DNA of 64,000 bases from Dechloromonas agitata is5 (GTDB lineage Bacteria > Pseudomonadota > Gammaproteobacteria > Burkholderiales > Rhodocyclaceae). The position numbers were made by a program, and so were the translations under genes. Each line of letters starts with the position of its first letter. The stretch's first letter is position 1. Under the pieces are notes generated by a model. The model searched no databases. It saw only the letters and a program-made list of their open reading frames with translations, and was not told the DNA's origin. Of the stretch, positions 1-9,442 are shown one piece after another. Location: positions 1,550,001 to 1,614,000 of the forward strand of contig NZ_KI912532.1 of the NCBI RefSeq assembly GCF_000519045.1. Reading direction: 5' to 3'.

Positions 1-1113
1 GCTGTCCTGTGCGCTATCGCGCCCGGCAATCACGATGCGGTTGCCGTTCTGCCGGTTCTCCGGCGCGACCAGCTCGGCGCCCACGCCCAGCAACGTGGTC
101 AGCGCCGCACCGGCAAAAGCGCGATCCCAGTGCCAATCGACGCCATCCTCCAGCCCGGCATAGCCAGCCGGATCGGTGCCCGCGAGGTTGTCGAGTTTCA
201 GCGAGGACGTGTCCGGCAGGATGATCCGATTCCACACCACCTGCACGCGGCTCTGCCCATAGCTCACCTGGCTGTTGTATTTGCCCAGAATGCGCGAGCC
301 CTGTGGGATCAGCAGGAACTTGCCGGTGGCTGTGTCGTACACCGGCTCCGTCACAGTGCCGATCACGTCCCCCGGCAAATCCGACTTGATGCCTGTCACC
401 AGCGCGCCGGCGATCACCGTTCCGGCCATGACTTGGTACGGCGAGGATGGCATTTGCAGATTGCCGGAATTGCGGGTTTCTGTAGAGCCGCCTTTCAGGA
501 ACGCCTCTTTCTGGTCTTGCCGGTTCTGCACGGCGGTCGGGTCGGCGGGCTGAGCCGCCGTCGAGGCAGGCCCGGCAGCGAGCGGGTCGAAGGCCGCGAG
601 CGCACTTGCACCACCAGGCGCACCCGGCGCCGCCTGCGCCACCGTTGCGGCCTTGCCCTGAGCGCCCGAGCGGAAGAACACCGACGAAGTCGCCGCCGCA
701 TCAGCCTCCTTGCGCCGTGCATCCTCTGGATCATGCCCCGGCGGTGCGTAAGCTGGCGTCACCGGCTGCTGCGACTTCACGATGGCCGGGCCGAGATCGC
801 CCGGCAGCGGCGGCCCCAACTCGGGCACCTTCGGCGGCAGCTTCGAGTAGTCGCTCGGCAGGCCATCCAGCCCTTCGGACTTCGAGACGCGATCGACGTT
901 GTAAAGCTCGGTCTGCTCGCCCGCGCCACGCTGATGCGGTTGCAGCGACCAGATTGTGGCTCCGAGCACGGCGACCGACAAGCCGCCGACGAGGATGGCC
1001 AGCGTGCGCCGGTTCAGTCGTGTGACCGGGCGCGGCTGGGCGCGCAGCGCCACCGCCTCGGGTGCGACCTTGCCCGCCTGCGATGCAAGATCAGGGGAAT
1101 CGTCCTGGCTCAT
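1..1113 (-). CDS. trbI: TrbI, VirB10-like conjugation channel protein (3' end cut by window)
   Basis: TrbI is the VirB10-type scaffold that spans the periplasm and links the inner-membrane ATPases of the type IV secretion channel to its outer-membrane core. The N-terminus (MSQDDSPDLA...) is cytoplasmic. One membrane segment follows at about residues 36-54, then a proline-rich linker, then the beta-barrel TrbI/VirB10 domain (for example VMAGTVIAGALVTGIKSD). The frame is open to base 1 after 371 codons, so the last few dozen residues are missing. The start lies two bases downstream of the trbG stop codon, as expected for the last gene of the trb operon. Confidence 0.95.
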   Translation of the reverse strand, partial: MSQDDSPDLASQAGKVAPEAVALRAQPRPVTRLNRRTLAILVGGLSVAVLGATIWSLQPHQRGAGEQTELYNVDRVSKSEGLDGLPSDYSKLPPKVPELGPPLPGDLGPAIVKSQQPVTPAYAPPGHDPEDARRKEADAAATSSVFFRSGAQGKAATVAQAAPGAPGGASALAAFDPLAAGPASTAAQPADPTAVQNRQDQKEAFLKGGSTETRNSGNLQMPSSPYQVMAGTVIAGALVTGIKSDLPGDVIGTVTEPVYDTATGKFLLIPQGSRILGKYNSQVSYGQSRVQVVWNRIILPDTSSLKLDNLAGTDPAGYAGLEDGVDWHWDRAFAGAALTTLLGVGAELVAPENRQNGNRIVIAGRDSAQDS

Positions 1114-1115
1114 GG

Positions 1116-2132
1116 TCAGTTCCTCCGCGTGCCACCGAAAACGCCATCTGTGCGCTCAATCCGCACCACGTCGCCCTTGTCGCCGCCCAAGCGCAGCTCG
1201 GCTGCACCGAACAGGCGATCCACGATGTAGTACGGCGAGCGGAAGCGGTAGTTCACCAGTTGCCCGTCGCCCCGCGCGCCGATCACGAACAGCGGGGGCA
1301 GCTCGCCCTGGGCGATGCCCGGCGGGAACTGGATGTAGACCTTCTCACCGTCATCGAAGGCACGCAGCGGCTTCCACGGCGGATTACTGCCGCTGACCGC
1401 GTAGCGGAAACGGATCTTTTCCAGCGACAAGCCCGCATCGACCGGCGCGGCGGCGCTGGCCGCCTGCGCCTGGCGCTGCAAGGCCAACATCTTGTCCTTG
1501 GGATATTCCCAAGACACCGACGCCATCCACGTCTTCTCGGTCGAGGTCAGTTCCAGCAGGTAGGTGCGCCTGCTGGTGGTGACGACCAGATTGGTTTTCA
1601 GGCCCGAGCGGATCGGCTTGACCATCACGTTCACGCGCAGCCCACCATCGTTGCTATTGCCGCTGCCGCTCGATGTGTCCCCAACGATCCAGCGCACCGT
1701 GTCGCCAGCGGCCACCGTCACCAGTTCCTCGCCCGGCTGGAGCGCGATCACGGTCACGCGGCCCACGGCCGCATAGACCTGATACAGCGCGCCATCGGTG
1801 AAGGGCCACACCTGAATTGCGTTGACATAGCCTTCGCGCGTGGGTGCGATGCGCGCTTCGGCATTGGCGCGGGACACGCGCACGGTTTCATCGACGGGTT
1901 CCGGCGTGGGCTTGACATCCGGCACAGGCTTCATCTGCGCCGGCATCGGCAGCACCTGCGGCACGGCCACCACTTCCACAGGCGCAGGCGGCTCCGGCAG
2001 CGGCTGGGCCTGTACCGGCTCATCGAGCGAGATCACCGGCGGCGGCTTACCCTGCGTGGCGCAGCCCGTGAACAGAACAGTCGATGCAAGCAGGATCACC
2101 GGCAAGGCGGATTTACGGAAAAGATCATTCAT
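1116..2132 (-). CDS. trbG: TrbG, VirB9-like outer-membrane-complex protein
   Basis: TrbG is the VirB9-type protein of the type IV secretion core complex at the outer membrane. The chosen start (MNDLFRKSALP) gives 338 residues with a lipoprotein signal ending in the lipobox LFTGC, so it is probably lipid-anchored. Longer starts would bury the signal. A proline-rich stretch at about 40-75 precedes the conserved CagX/VirB9 domain (residues such as YVNAIQVWPFTDGALYQVYA). The start overlaps the 3' end of trbF by four bases, which suggests translational coupling. Confidence 0.95.
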   Translation of the reverse strand: MNDLFRKSALPVILLASTVLFTGCATQGKPPPVISLDEPVQAQPLPEPPAPVEVVAVPQVLPMPAQMKPVPDVKPTPEPVDETVRVSRANAEARIAPTREGYVNAIQVWPFTDGALYQVYAAVGRVTVIALQPGEELVTVAAGDTVRWIVGDTSSGSGNSNDGGLRVNVMVKPIRSGLKTNLVVTTSRRTYLLELTSTEKTWMASVSWEYPKDKMLALQRQAQAASAAAPVDAGLSLEKIRFRYAVSGSNPPWKPLRAFDDGEKVYIQFPPGIAQGELPPLFVIGARGDGQLVNYRFRSPYYIVDRLFGAAELRLGGDKGDVVRIERTDGVFGGTRRN

Positions 2133-2833
2133 GGCTTGGCTCCTTCGTTTCCTTCCAGTTCGCGGCTCCACGACAGGCCGTTGACGTAGATGCCCAGAGG
2201 GTTCTTGCGCAGACGCTGCTCGGTGCGCGGGGCTTGCAGCACCGTGGAAATCACCGCGTTCCAGCGTTCGGTACGATCCAGCGCGCCGTTGACGAAGCGC
2301 GTCTCCGTCCAGCGCACGTTGAACGACGTGTCGCTGGCGCGGGTCACGCTGCTGATCTGCACCGTCACCGACTCCTTGCCGATGCGCGCAAACGGGTCAT
2401 TGGTGCGGGCGTATTCGTTGAGCACGGCCGCGCCCTTGTCCGTGGTGTAGTCGTAGGCGTCCAGCCAGTTCTGCCGCACCACGATGGGGTCGATGGACAG
2501 CGAGCGCACCAGGCCGACGAAGCGGCCCAGGTGATAGGCCACCTGGGCATCGCTGGGCCGGTATGGCGTGGCGGCCTCGCCGACAGCGCGCACCTGGCCC
2601 GCGTTGTCCACTTCAATGACGTAGGGCGTCACGATGGACTGCGCGGAGCGCCAAACCAGTCCACCCGCCATCAGCACCGCCAACGTGAGGCAGCCGAAGG
2701 CCATGAAACGCCAGTTCTTCGCCTGCACGCGGGCCGAGCCGATGCGCTCGTCCCAAACCTGGGCGGCGGATTGGTACGGAGTGGCAGGCTGCGGCGTGTC
2801 GGCGTAGCGCACCTGCGGTCTTTTGAATCGCAT
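2129..2833 (-). CDS. trbF: TrbF, VirB8-like inner-membrane conjugation protein
   Basis: This 234-residue protein has the VirB8/TrbF layout: a short cytoplasmic N-terminus with charged residues (MRFKRPQVRYADTPQ), one membrane segment at about 42-62 and a periplasmic NTF2-like domain (VRSLSIDPIVVRQNWLDAY...). VirB8 proteins nucleate assembly of the secretion channel. It lies between trbL and trbG and overlaps trbG by four bases. Length and position agree with other Tn4371-type elements. Confidence 0.95.
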   Translation of the reverse strand: MRFKRPQVRYADTPQPATPYQSAAQVWDERIGSARVQAKNWRFMAFGCLTLAVLMAGGLVWRSAQSIVTPYVIEVDNAGQVRAVGEAATPYRPSDAQVAYHLGRFVGLVRSLSIDPIVVRQNWLDAYDYTTDKGAAVLNEYARTNDPFARIGKESVTVQISSVTRASDTSFNVRWTETRFVNGALDRTERWNAVISTVLQAPRTEQRLRKNPLGIYVNGLSWSRELEGNEGAKP

Positions 2834-2851
2834 GGATGTTCTCCTTGAGGA

Positions 2852-4204
2852 TCAGGAATCGGAATCACGAAGACTTGGTCCCTGGCTGGAGCTGCCGCCG
2901 TCGCCGCCGCGCAGCGTGTGGGCGGCCGTGGTCGCGGCATGGGTGATCTGCTGCCTGCGATGCAGGCGCTTGGCCCAGGCGGGTTGCGCAGTGGATGGGG
3001 TTGGCTCGTTTGCCGCCTGCGCGGCACCGGCCCCCGAAGCCGATCCGGCGTCGTCGGGCCGGAAGGCAGCGGCGACACGCTCCTTCATCGAGCGTGCGCC
3101 CTCGGCCACCTTCTGCCCGGCCGCCTGTGCGCCGGTCTTGGCGACATTGCCCACGCCGACGGCAGTGCCCTTGAGGCCACCGCCTGCCGAAGCAGAACCG
3201 GCCTGGAACGCCGACCGGGCACTGCTGGCGACTCCGGTGGCGGCACGCGCTCCGCTGCCCGCCAGCTTGGCGGCTGCGGGCGCCATGCGCGCCCCGGCGG
3301 CGACCGCGCCGCCGACGCCCGTGGCCGCAGCGCCCACGGCAACAGCAGCGCCGGCCGCGCCCAGCGCGGCACCGGCCATTGCACCTGCGCCGAGCTGCGG
3401 GCCGCCGGACACCAGCCCGGTCGCAATGCCCGGCCCGAAGATGCCCAAGGCCAGCAGCGTCAGCGAGGCCAGCATCACGACCACGGAGTGGTCGATGGAT
3501 GGCTCGGCTGGCTGCACTTGAAACTCGGCAAACAACCCCGAGCCGATGCCGATGATCACCGCCAGCACCAGCACCTTGATGCCCGACGACACCACGTTGC
3601 CCAGCACCTTCTCGGCGAGGAATGCGGTCTTGTTCCAGAGTGCGAACGGCACGAGCACGAAGCCCGCGAGCGTGGTCAGCTTGAACTCGATCAGCGTGAT
3701 GAAAAGCTGGATCGCCAGCACGAAGAAGCACAGCAGGACGATCAGCCACGCGAGGAACATCACGACGATGGGCGTGATGTTCACGAACACTTCGGGAAAG
3801 CCCGCCATGTCGCCGATCTGCTTGAGGATCGGCGCCCCGGCGTCGATGCCGACCTTCGCCAGCCGGCCCGGTTGCAGGAAGTTTTCCATGCTCAGGGCCG
3901 AGCCGCTGGCCGTCAGGCCCAGCCCGGCGAAGGAGCGGAACACGATGCCGGCCAACCAGTTGAAGTTGCCGATGATGTAGGCGAAGGCGCCGACGTACAG
4001 CACCTTGCGGATCAGCTTGGCGATCACGTCCTCGCCCTGGCCGGTGGCATGGCTCATCGCCCAGAACAGCCCGGCGAGCGTTATGTCGATGACGATCAGC
4101 GTGGCGGTCAGAAACGCCACTTCGCCGTGCAACAGGCCAAAGCCCGAGTCGATGTAGCGCGAGAAGGTGTCGAGGAAGCGGTCGATGACCGTCACGTCGT
4201 TCAT
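2852..4204 (-). CDS. trbL: TrbL, VirB6-like polytopic membrane protein
   Basis: TrbL is the VirB6-type polytopic inner-membrane component of the mating channel. The 450-residue protein (start MNDVTVIDRFLDTF) has several hydrophobic segments in its first 270 residues. A low-complexity Ala/Gly-rich region follows at about 275-400, then a basic, Ser/Gly-rich tail. The ATG overlaps the stop codon of the upstream trbK gene as ATGA, and this fixes the start. The alanine-rich tail is usual for the family. Confidence 0.94.
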   Translation of the reverse strand: MNDVTVIDRFLDTFSRYIDSGFGLLHGEVAFLTATLIVIDITLAGLFWAMSHATGQGEDVIAKLIRKVLYVGAFAYIIGNFNWLAGIVFRSFAGLGLTASGSALSMENFLQPGRLAKVGIDAGAPILKQIGDMAGFPEVFVNITPIVVMFLAWLIVLLCFFVLAIQLFITLIEFKLTTLAGFVLVPFALWNKTAFLAEKVLGNVVSSGIKVLVLAVIIGIGSGLFAEFQVQPAEPSIDHSVVVMLASLTLLALGIFGPGIATGLVSGGPQLGAGAMAGAALGAAGAAVAVGAAATGVGGAVAAGARMAPAAAKLAGSGARAATGVASSARSAFQAGSASAGGGLKGTAVGVGNVAKTGAQAAGQKVAEGARSMKERVAAAFRPDDAGSASGAGAAQAANEPTPSTAQPAWAKRLHRRQQITHAATTAAHTLRGGDGGSSSQGPSLRDSDS

Positions 4205-4500
4205 GGCGAGTCCTCCTGCCCAGGCAGAGCGATTGCCGCACTGCAATCGGCGGGTTCATCGAAGCCGGGCGGAATCGGCGGCAGGTCGGCCAGCGTCTGG
4301 TACTCGCCCGGCCCAGCCTGGCCGGAGAGAAAGCGCCCCAGGTCGGCCTGGGCCACCTGCGCGCAAAACGTGCCGCCCTGCGCGCGCAGCCGGGCCGGAT
4401 CGGCGGCAAGTGCATTCACCGGCAACTGCTGCGGCCAGCCACAGCCGGCCAGCACAAGCGCATGAACGGCGAAGGCGAACACGACGGGCGTGTGTTGCAT
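4201..4500 (-). CDS. trbK: TrbK-like small lipoprotein (entry exclusion)
   Basis: This 99-residue protein has a hydrophobic signal with a lipobox (VLAGC at about 16-20) followed by a short polar domain with two further cysteines (TFCAQ and ADCSA). By position between trbJ and trbL it corresponds to TrbK. In IncP plasmids TrbK is the inner-membrane lipoprotein that blocks entry of a second copy. The sequence itself shows only a small lipoprotein; the exclusion role is inferred from its place in the operon. Confidence 0.8.
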   Translation of the reverse strand: MQHTPVVFAFAVHALVLAGCGWPQQLPVNALAADPARLRAQGGTFCAQVAQADLGRFLSGQAGPGEYQTLADLPPIPPGFDEPADCSAAIALPGQEDSP

Positions 4501-4511
4501 GGCAGCCTCCG

Positions 4512-5267
4512 TCAGCGGTTGTAGAAATTGACGGGCTGCGGCGTGTACGGCGTGCCTTCGCCCAGGAAACGGCGCGTCACCTCGCGCCCGCGCTCCGTGG
4601 CCGCCGCCTGCCGCGCCAGTTCCAGCGCGGCCGCGCGGTCTTGCGTGATCTGGAGCCGCTGCGTCTGGATCGACTGCTTGGCCTGCAAGGCCAGCAACTG
4701 GTTCATGGCCTGCATTGCTTGCAGCGCACCCTCGGCCGACTGGCTCTTGCCCACGAGGTCGGCCAGCACGCTTTCGTCGTCGCTCAGGTTCTGCGATGCC
4801 TGGGCCTGCATCTGCATGGTGGTTTGCAGGCCGTTGAGCGTGTTCTTCCAACGCTCCTGCGCATCGAGGTACATCTGATTGCCGCTCACCGTGGCGGCGT
4901 ACTTCTCGGGATACAGGCGCGCGAACTCGCGGTCGATGCTCGTCACGTCGTAGGCCAAGCCCTTGGCCTGCGCGATCAACCGCTGGGTGGTCGCCAGGTT
5001 CGCGCGCAACTGGCCGACCACGCTGGACGGCAGGCTGGCCAGGTTGCGTGCCTGGTTGATGAGCATCTGCGCTTCGTTCTGGAGCTGGCGGATCTGGTTG
5101 TTGATCTGCTCCAGCGTGCGCGCAGCCGTCATCGTGTTCTGAATCAGATTGGTCGGGTCGAGCACGATGTCGCCGACGCCGAACAAGGCATGCGCGGGCT
5201 GCGCGATGCCGAAGGCGAGCACGCAGACAGCGGTCAGCGCGGCGAGTTTGGGGGTATGCAATTTCAT
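4512..5267 (-). CDS. trbJ: TrbJ, VirB5-like periplasmic conjugation protein
   Basis: TrbJ is the VirB5-type minor pilus or tip protein. The 251-residue product begins with a clean signal peptide (cleavage after QPAHA at about residue 27). The mature part is strongly helical and coiled-coil-like (ARTLEQINNQIRQLQNEA). The gene overlaps the trbE stop codon by four bases and lies 11 bases before trbK, so it is part of the continuous trb operon. Confidence 0.94.
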   Translation of the reverse strand: MKLHTPKLAALTAVCVLAFGIAQPAHALFGVGDIVLDPTNLIQNTMTAARTLEQINNQIRQLQNEAQMLINQARNLASLPSSVVGQLRANLATTQRLIAQAKGLAYDVTSIDREFARLYPEKYAATVSGNQMYLDAQERWKNTLNGLQTTMQMQAQASQNLSDDESVLADLVGKSQSAEGALQAMQAMNQLLALQAKQSIQTQRLQITQDRAAALELARQAAATERGREVTRRFLGEGTPYTPQPVNFYNR

Positions 5268-7723
5268 GGCTGGTTCTCCTGGGGGTGGTCAGCGGTACGG
5301 AGGGAACCCGGCGCGAGGCCGGGGAACGAGGGCAGCAGGTCAGCCGCCCAATCGAGGCCGCGATGGCGCAGCCAGGCGCCCGCGAAGCCGGGCACGCCGG
5401 CGTCGGCCAGCACGCGGTCTATGTCTCGCTGGTCTTGCGGCGTGGAAGCGCCCGCGAAGGCCAGCGTCGCCGGCCCCAGGTCGAGGTCGAACACGCGGTT
5501 GCCGAGGCGGGATTGGTAGTAGTGGTCGCGCTTGGGCTGCGCGGTGGCTACGATCTCGATCTGCCGGCTGTTGAGGCCGAAGCCCTCGTAGATCGTGCGA
5601 ATCTGCGGTTCGGTCGCTTGCGGGTTCGGCAAGAAAATCCGACTCGCGCAGCTTTCGATGATGGCCGGCGCGATGGCCGAGTCCTTCACGTCCGCGAGCG
5701 ACTGCGTTGCGAAGATCACGCTGACGTTCTTCTTGCGCAGCGTCTTGAGCCACTGGCGGATGCGCGCCGCAAACACCGGGTCGTCGAGGAACAGCCACGC
5801 TTCATCAAGGATCAGCAGCGTGGGCGCACCATCCAGCCGCTCCTCGAAGCGCGCGAACAGGTAGCGCAGCACCGCGAGCACAGCGGCCTTGCTGTGCATC
5901 AGCTCCTCCATCTCGAACGCCTGCACATCGGCCGTGCCGAGGCGGTCATGGTCGGCATCCAGCAGCCTGCCGTGCGCGCCGCCCAGGACGTAGGGCGCGA
6001 GTGCCTGGCGCAACGTGTTCGATTGCAGCAACGCCGTCAGGCCCGTGAGCGTGCGCTGCTCCACCGGCGCGCTGGCCAGGCTCCCCAGCGCAGACCAGAT
6101 GGCCGCCTTCTCGTCCGGGCCGACGGCCGCGCCTTCGTGCAGCAGGCGGCCTTCCACCCATTCGCTGGCCCAGGTGCGGTAGCTCTCGCGGTCGATGCGT
6201 GCGAGCGGCTGGAAGGCGATCTCGTCATCCGCGCCCAGGTCGTAGTGCTCGCCGCCCATGCCCAGGATGGCCGCACGGATCGAACGCCCCATGTCGAAGG
6301 CGAAGATGCGCGAGCCGCGATAGCGGCGGAACTGAATCGCCATCGTCGCCAGCAACACCGACTTGCCCATGCCGATGGGGCCAACCACCAGCGTGTTGCC
6401 CACGTCGCCGATGTGCGTCACCAGCCGGAACGGCGTGGCACCGTCTGTGCGCGTGACGATCAGCGGCGGGCCATCGAGGTGCGCATTGCGCTCCTGGCCG
6501 GCCCACACCGCCGACACCGGCATCATGTGCGCCAGGTTCAGCGTCGAGACGATGGGCTGGCGCACATTCGCATAGGCATTGCCGGGGATCGAGGACAGCC
6601 ACGCATCCACGGCGTTGAGCGTTTCGGGGATGGTGACGAAGCCGCGCCCCTGAATGACGCGCTCCACCATGCGCAGCTTCTCGTCGGCCACAGTAGCGTC
6701 TGCATCCATGACAGTGACGGTCGCCGTCAGGTAGCCGAAGGCGACTTGATCGCTGCCCAGCTCCTGCAACGCAGCATCCGCATCGGCGGCCTTGTTGTTG
6801 GCGTCGGTATCGACCAGCGGGCTTTCCTGCTGGAAAATCGTTTCGCGCAGCAGCGCGATGATGTTCTTGCGCTTGGCGAACCACTGGCGGCGCAGGCGCC
6901 CCAACTCCCGTTCCGCCTCAGCTTTGTCCAGGCAGAGAAAGCGCGTACTCCAGCGATACGCAAAGCCCAGGCGGTTGAGGTCGTCCAGAATCCCCGGCCA
7001 GGTCGAAGTCGGAAAGCCTCGCACCGACACCACGCGCAGGTGCTGGTCGCCCAGCATCGGCGCCAGGCCGCCGACCAGCGCGGAATCGGTCAGCAGCGCG
7101 TCGATATGGAAAGGCACTTCGGGCACACCGACGCGGTAGCGTCGCGTCGAGACGGTCGCGTGCAGGTAGGTCAGCGTCTGGCTGTCATCGAGCCATGCGA
7201 TTTCCGGCATGACGCCATCGAGCAGGTCGAAGATGCGATCCGTTTCAGCGACGAAGGCGTGCAGCCGTTCGCGCCAATCCACGCCTTCGGTCGGCCGGTT
7301 TTCGTACAGCAGGCCCGCAGCGCGGGCACGGGATTCCTCGGACGGCAGGTACACCAGCGTCAGGTGATAGCCACTCTCGAAGTGGTTGCCCGAATCCTCG
7401 AAAGCGGCGCGGCGTTCTTCATCGACCAGCCAGGACAGCGGTTCGGGGAAATCGGAGTGCGGGTAGTCGGCGGCGGCGCGGCGTTCGGCTTCGATGAACA
7501 GCGCCCAGCCCGAACCCAGCCTGCGCAGCGCGTTGTTCAGGCGCGCGGACGTGGAGATCAGCTCGCCCTGTGTCGCGCTGTCGAGGTCGGGCCCACGAAA
7601 GCACGCCGTGCGCTGGAAACTGCCGTCCTTGTTCAAGACGACGCCCGGTGCCACCAGTCCGGCCCAGGGCAGCCAGTCGGCGAGCAGCGCAGGACGCTGG
7701 CGGTATTCGGCGAGGTTCAGCAT
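5264..7723 (-). CDS. trbE: TrbE, VirB4-family conjugation ATPase
   Basis: TrbE is the large cytoplasmic VirB4 ATPase that powers channel assembly and pilus biogenesis. From the start MLNLAEYRQRPALL the protein is 819 residues, the usual size. A CagE/TrbE N-terminal domain is followed by a P-loop GPIGMGKSVL at about 447 and a Walker B LLILDEAW at about 635. The frame is open further upstream, but that stretch overlaps trbD and lacks family similarity, so the internal ATG with an upstream GAGG is preferred. Confidence 0.96.
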   Translation of the reverse strand: MLNLAEYRQRPALLADWLPWAGLVAPGVVLNKDGSFQRTACFRGPDLDSATQGELISTSARLNNALRRLGSGWALFIEAERRAAADYPHSDFPEPLSWLVDEERRAAFEDSGNHFESGYHLTLVYLPSEESRARAAGLLYENRPTEGVDWRERLHAFVAETDRIFDLLDGVMPEIAWLDDSQTLTYLHATVSTRRYRVGVPEVPFHIDALLTDSALVGGLAPMLGDQHLRVVSVRGFPTSTWPGILDDLNRLGFAYRWSTRFLCLDKAEAERELGRLRRQWFAKRKNIIALLRETIFQQESPLVDTDANNKAADADAALQELGSDQVAFGYLTATVTVMDADATVADEKLRMVERVIQGRGFVTIPETLNAVDAWLSSIPGNAYANVRQPIVSTLNLAHMMPVSAVWAGQERNAHLDGPPLIVTRTDGATPFRLVTHIGDVGNTLVVGPIGMGKSVLLATMAIQFRRYRGSRIFAFDMGRSIRAAILGMGGEHYDLGADDEIAFQPLARIDRESYRTWASEWVEGRLLHEGAAVGPDEKAAIWSALGSLASAPVEQRTLTGLTALLQSNTLRQALAPYVLGGAHGRLLDADHDRLGTADVQAFEMEELMHSKAAVLAVLRYLFARFEERLDGAPTLLILDEAWLFLDDPVFAARIRQWLKTLRKKNVSVIFATQSLADVKDSAIAPAIIESCASRIFLPNPQATEPQIRTIYEGFGLNSRQIEIVATAQPKRDHYYQSRLGNRVFDLDLGPATLAFAGASTPQDQRDIDRVLADAGVPGFAGAWLRHRGLDWAADLLPSFPGLAPGSLRTADHPQENQP

Positions 7724-7737
7724 CGCGGCGTCCTCCC

Positions 7738-8010
7738 TTACACGTCCAGCAGTGGGCGGTGCTTGATGTGCCGCGCGAACACGGCCATGAACTGCGGATC
7801 GACGGGCGCCCCCCACATCGCCAGCGAATGGCCGACGATCCAGAGCACGACACCGGGAATCCACAGTTGCAGGCCCAGGCCGACAGCGGCGGCCAGCGTG
7901 CCGTTGGCGATCGCCACGGTGCGCGGCGCACCGCCCAGCAGGATCGGCTCGGTCAGCGAGCGATGCAGCGGCACCTCGAACCCGGCCGCGAAGGTGTCGG
8001 CGCCGCTCAT
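7738..8010 (-). CDS. trbD: TrbD, VirB3-like inner-membrane protein
   Basis: This 90-residue protein has two adjacent hydrophobic segments (about 29-65) and the conserved start FEVPLHRSLTEPILLGGAPR typical of TrbD/VirB3. It lies between trbC (ATGA overlap at its start) and trbE (14-base gap). VirB3 proteins work with VirB4 in pilus assembly and are fused to it in some systems. Confidence 0.95.
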   Translation of the reverse strand: MSGADTFAAGFEVPLHRSLTEPILLGGAPRTVAIANGTLAAAVGLGLQLWIPGVVLWIVGHSLAMWGAPVDPQFMAVFARHIKHRPLLDV

Positions 8011-8396
8011 ACGACGGCCCCGCCGGAGAAGCTGAAGAACGACAGGAAGAACGACGACGCGGCGAAGGCAATGCTCAAGCCGAACACGATCTGGATCAGC
8101 TTGCGAAAGCCGCCCGACGTGTCACCGAACGCGAGCGCGAGGCCCGTGGCGATGATGATGATGACCGCGACGATGCGCGCCACCGGCCCCTGGATGGATT
8201 CGAGGATGGATTGCAGCGGGCCTTCCCAAGGCATTGAGGAACCAGCGGCCTGCGCGGTGCCGGCCAGGAACAGCATCAGCGCGGCCAGCAGCAGCCCTTG
8301 CCCCGCCGGGCGGGCGAGGCTGCGCAGCCGTGCGAGGCCCGACAGGTGGAAAAGCGGATTTACGGAAACACGGAAAGCATGGGCGTGCATCGTCAT
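8007..8396 (-). CDS. trbC: TrbC, VirB2-like conjugative pilin
   Basis: This is the pilin precursor, 129 residues. A long leader ends near GTAQAAGS at about residue 50. Two hydrophobic helices follow (IVAVIIIIATGLALAF and IVFGLSIAFAASSFF) joined by the short polar loop characteristic of VirB2/TrbC pilins. The start at 8396 has a strong GGAGGAC six bases upstream. RP4 TrbC is cyclised by the TraF protease, and a TraF homologue is encoded at 40117-40680. Confidence 0.95.
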   Translation of the reverse strand: MTMHAHAFRVSVNPLFHLSGLARLRSLARPAGQGLLLAALMLFLAGTAQAAGSSMPWEGPLQSILESIQGPVARIVAVIIIIATGLALAFGDTSGGFRKLIQIVFGLSIAFAASSFFLSFFSFSGGAVV

Positions 8397-9442
8397 GGAA
8401 GTCCTCCAGAAAGGTCGAGAAATGGGGAAGTCGCCGCAGCGGGTGCGGCATCGGGAAGTGGCGGCAGCTCGGGAAACGGCGTTTCCAGCGCATTCGCCAG
8501 TTGGTAGCCAACGCCGTCAAAGCCGACGACGCGGGCAATGCTCTCGATGCGGCGCTTGCGCCCGCGCCCGGCGATGTGGATCACCACGTTGACCGCCTCG
8601 GCGATCAACGCACGGGGCGGGTTCACCGCCACTTCGAGGATCAGTTGCTCCAGGCGCAGCAGTGCCCCGAACGCGGAACCCGCGTGGATCGTGGCGATGC
8701 CGCCGGGGTGGCCCGTGCCCCACACCTTGATGAGATCCAGTGCCTCGGGGCCGCGCGCCTCGCCGACGACGACACGATCCGGGCGCAGGCGCATGGACGA
8801 GCGCACCAGCTCGGTCATGGACACCGCGCCTGCGCGGGTGCGCAGCGGAACGTGGTCGCGGGCCGCGCATTGCAGCTCCACCGTGTCTTCGAGCACCAGC
8901 ACGCGGTCGCCCGTGGCGGCAATCTCGGCCAGCAGCGCATTGGCGAGCGTGGTCTTGCCGCTACTGGTGGCGCCCGCGATCAGGATGTTCTGGCGCTCGC
9001 GCACGGCGCGAACGAGAAAGCCCGCGTGGGCGCTGGTCATCATTCCGTCGATGACGTACCGCTCCAGCGGGATCACGCCGATGGCGCGCTTGCGCAGCGC
9101 GAAGGCCGGCCCCGGCGCTGCCGGTGGCAAGATGCCCTCAAAGCGTTCGCCGGTTTCGGGCAGCTCGGCGGACAGCAGCGGCTGGCCGCGATGCACTTCC
9201 GCGCCGACGTGGGCGGCGACCAGCCGGATGATCCGCTCGCCATCTGCCTCGGGCAGTTCCACGCCCATAGGTGCGCGCCCGCTGGAAAGCCGATCCACCC
9301 AAAGGGTGCGATCAGGATTTAGCATCACTTCCACCACGTCCGGATCTTCGAGCGCGGCAGCGATCAGCGGCCCCATCGCCGTGCGGAGCATCTGGATGCG
9401 GCGGTCGAGCGAGGTGGCGAAGGACGAGGGAACGGCACTCAT
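8393..9442 (-). CDS. trbB: TrbB, VirB11-family secretion ATPase
   Basis: TrbB is the hexameric traffic ATPase at the base of the mating channel. The 349-residue protein has an N-terminal domain (about 1-130) and a RecA-like domain with P-loop GATSSGKTT at 157-165. The family's Asp box (LEDTVEL), Walker B (VVVGEARGPEALD) and His box (GHPGGIATIHAGS) follow. Its ATG overlaps the stop codon of the CopG-like gene and its own stop overlaps the trbC start, so translation is probably coupled along the operon. Confidence 0.96.
   Translation of the reverse strand: MSAVPSSFATSLDRRIQMLRTAMGPLIAAALEDPDVVEVMLNPDRTLWVDRLSSGRAPMGVELPEADGERIIRLVAAHVGAEVHRGQPLLSAELPETGERFEGILPPAAPGPAFALRKRAIGVIPLERYVIDGMMTSAHAGFLVRAVRERQNILIAGATSSGKTTLANALLAEIAATGDRVLVLEDTVELQCAARDHVPLRTRAGAVSMTELVRSSMRLRPDRVVVGEARGPEALDLIKVWGTGHPGGIATIHAGSAFGALLRLEQLILEVAVNPPRALIAEAVNVVIHIAGRGRKRRIESIARVVGFDGVGYQLANALETPFPELPPLPDAAPAAATSPFLDLSGGLP

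Noticed and set aside
2918-4465. Long open frame on the plus strand opposite trbL and trbK
   Set aside because: Composition is that of a GC-rich shadow, and the minus strand carries clear conjugation proteins with motifs and coupled starts.
5285-8035. 916-codon open frame on the plus strand opposite trbE
   Set aside because: No motif or ribosome binding site, full overlap with trbE, and His/Arg/Gln-rich shadow composition.
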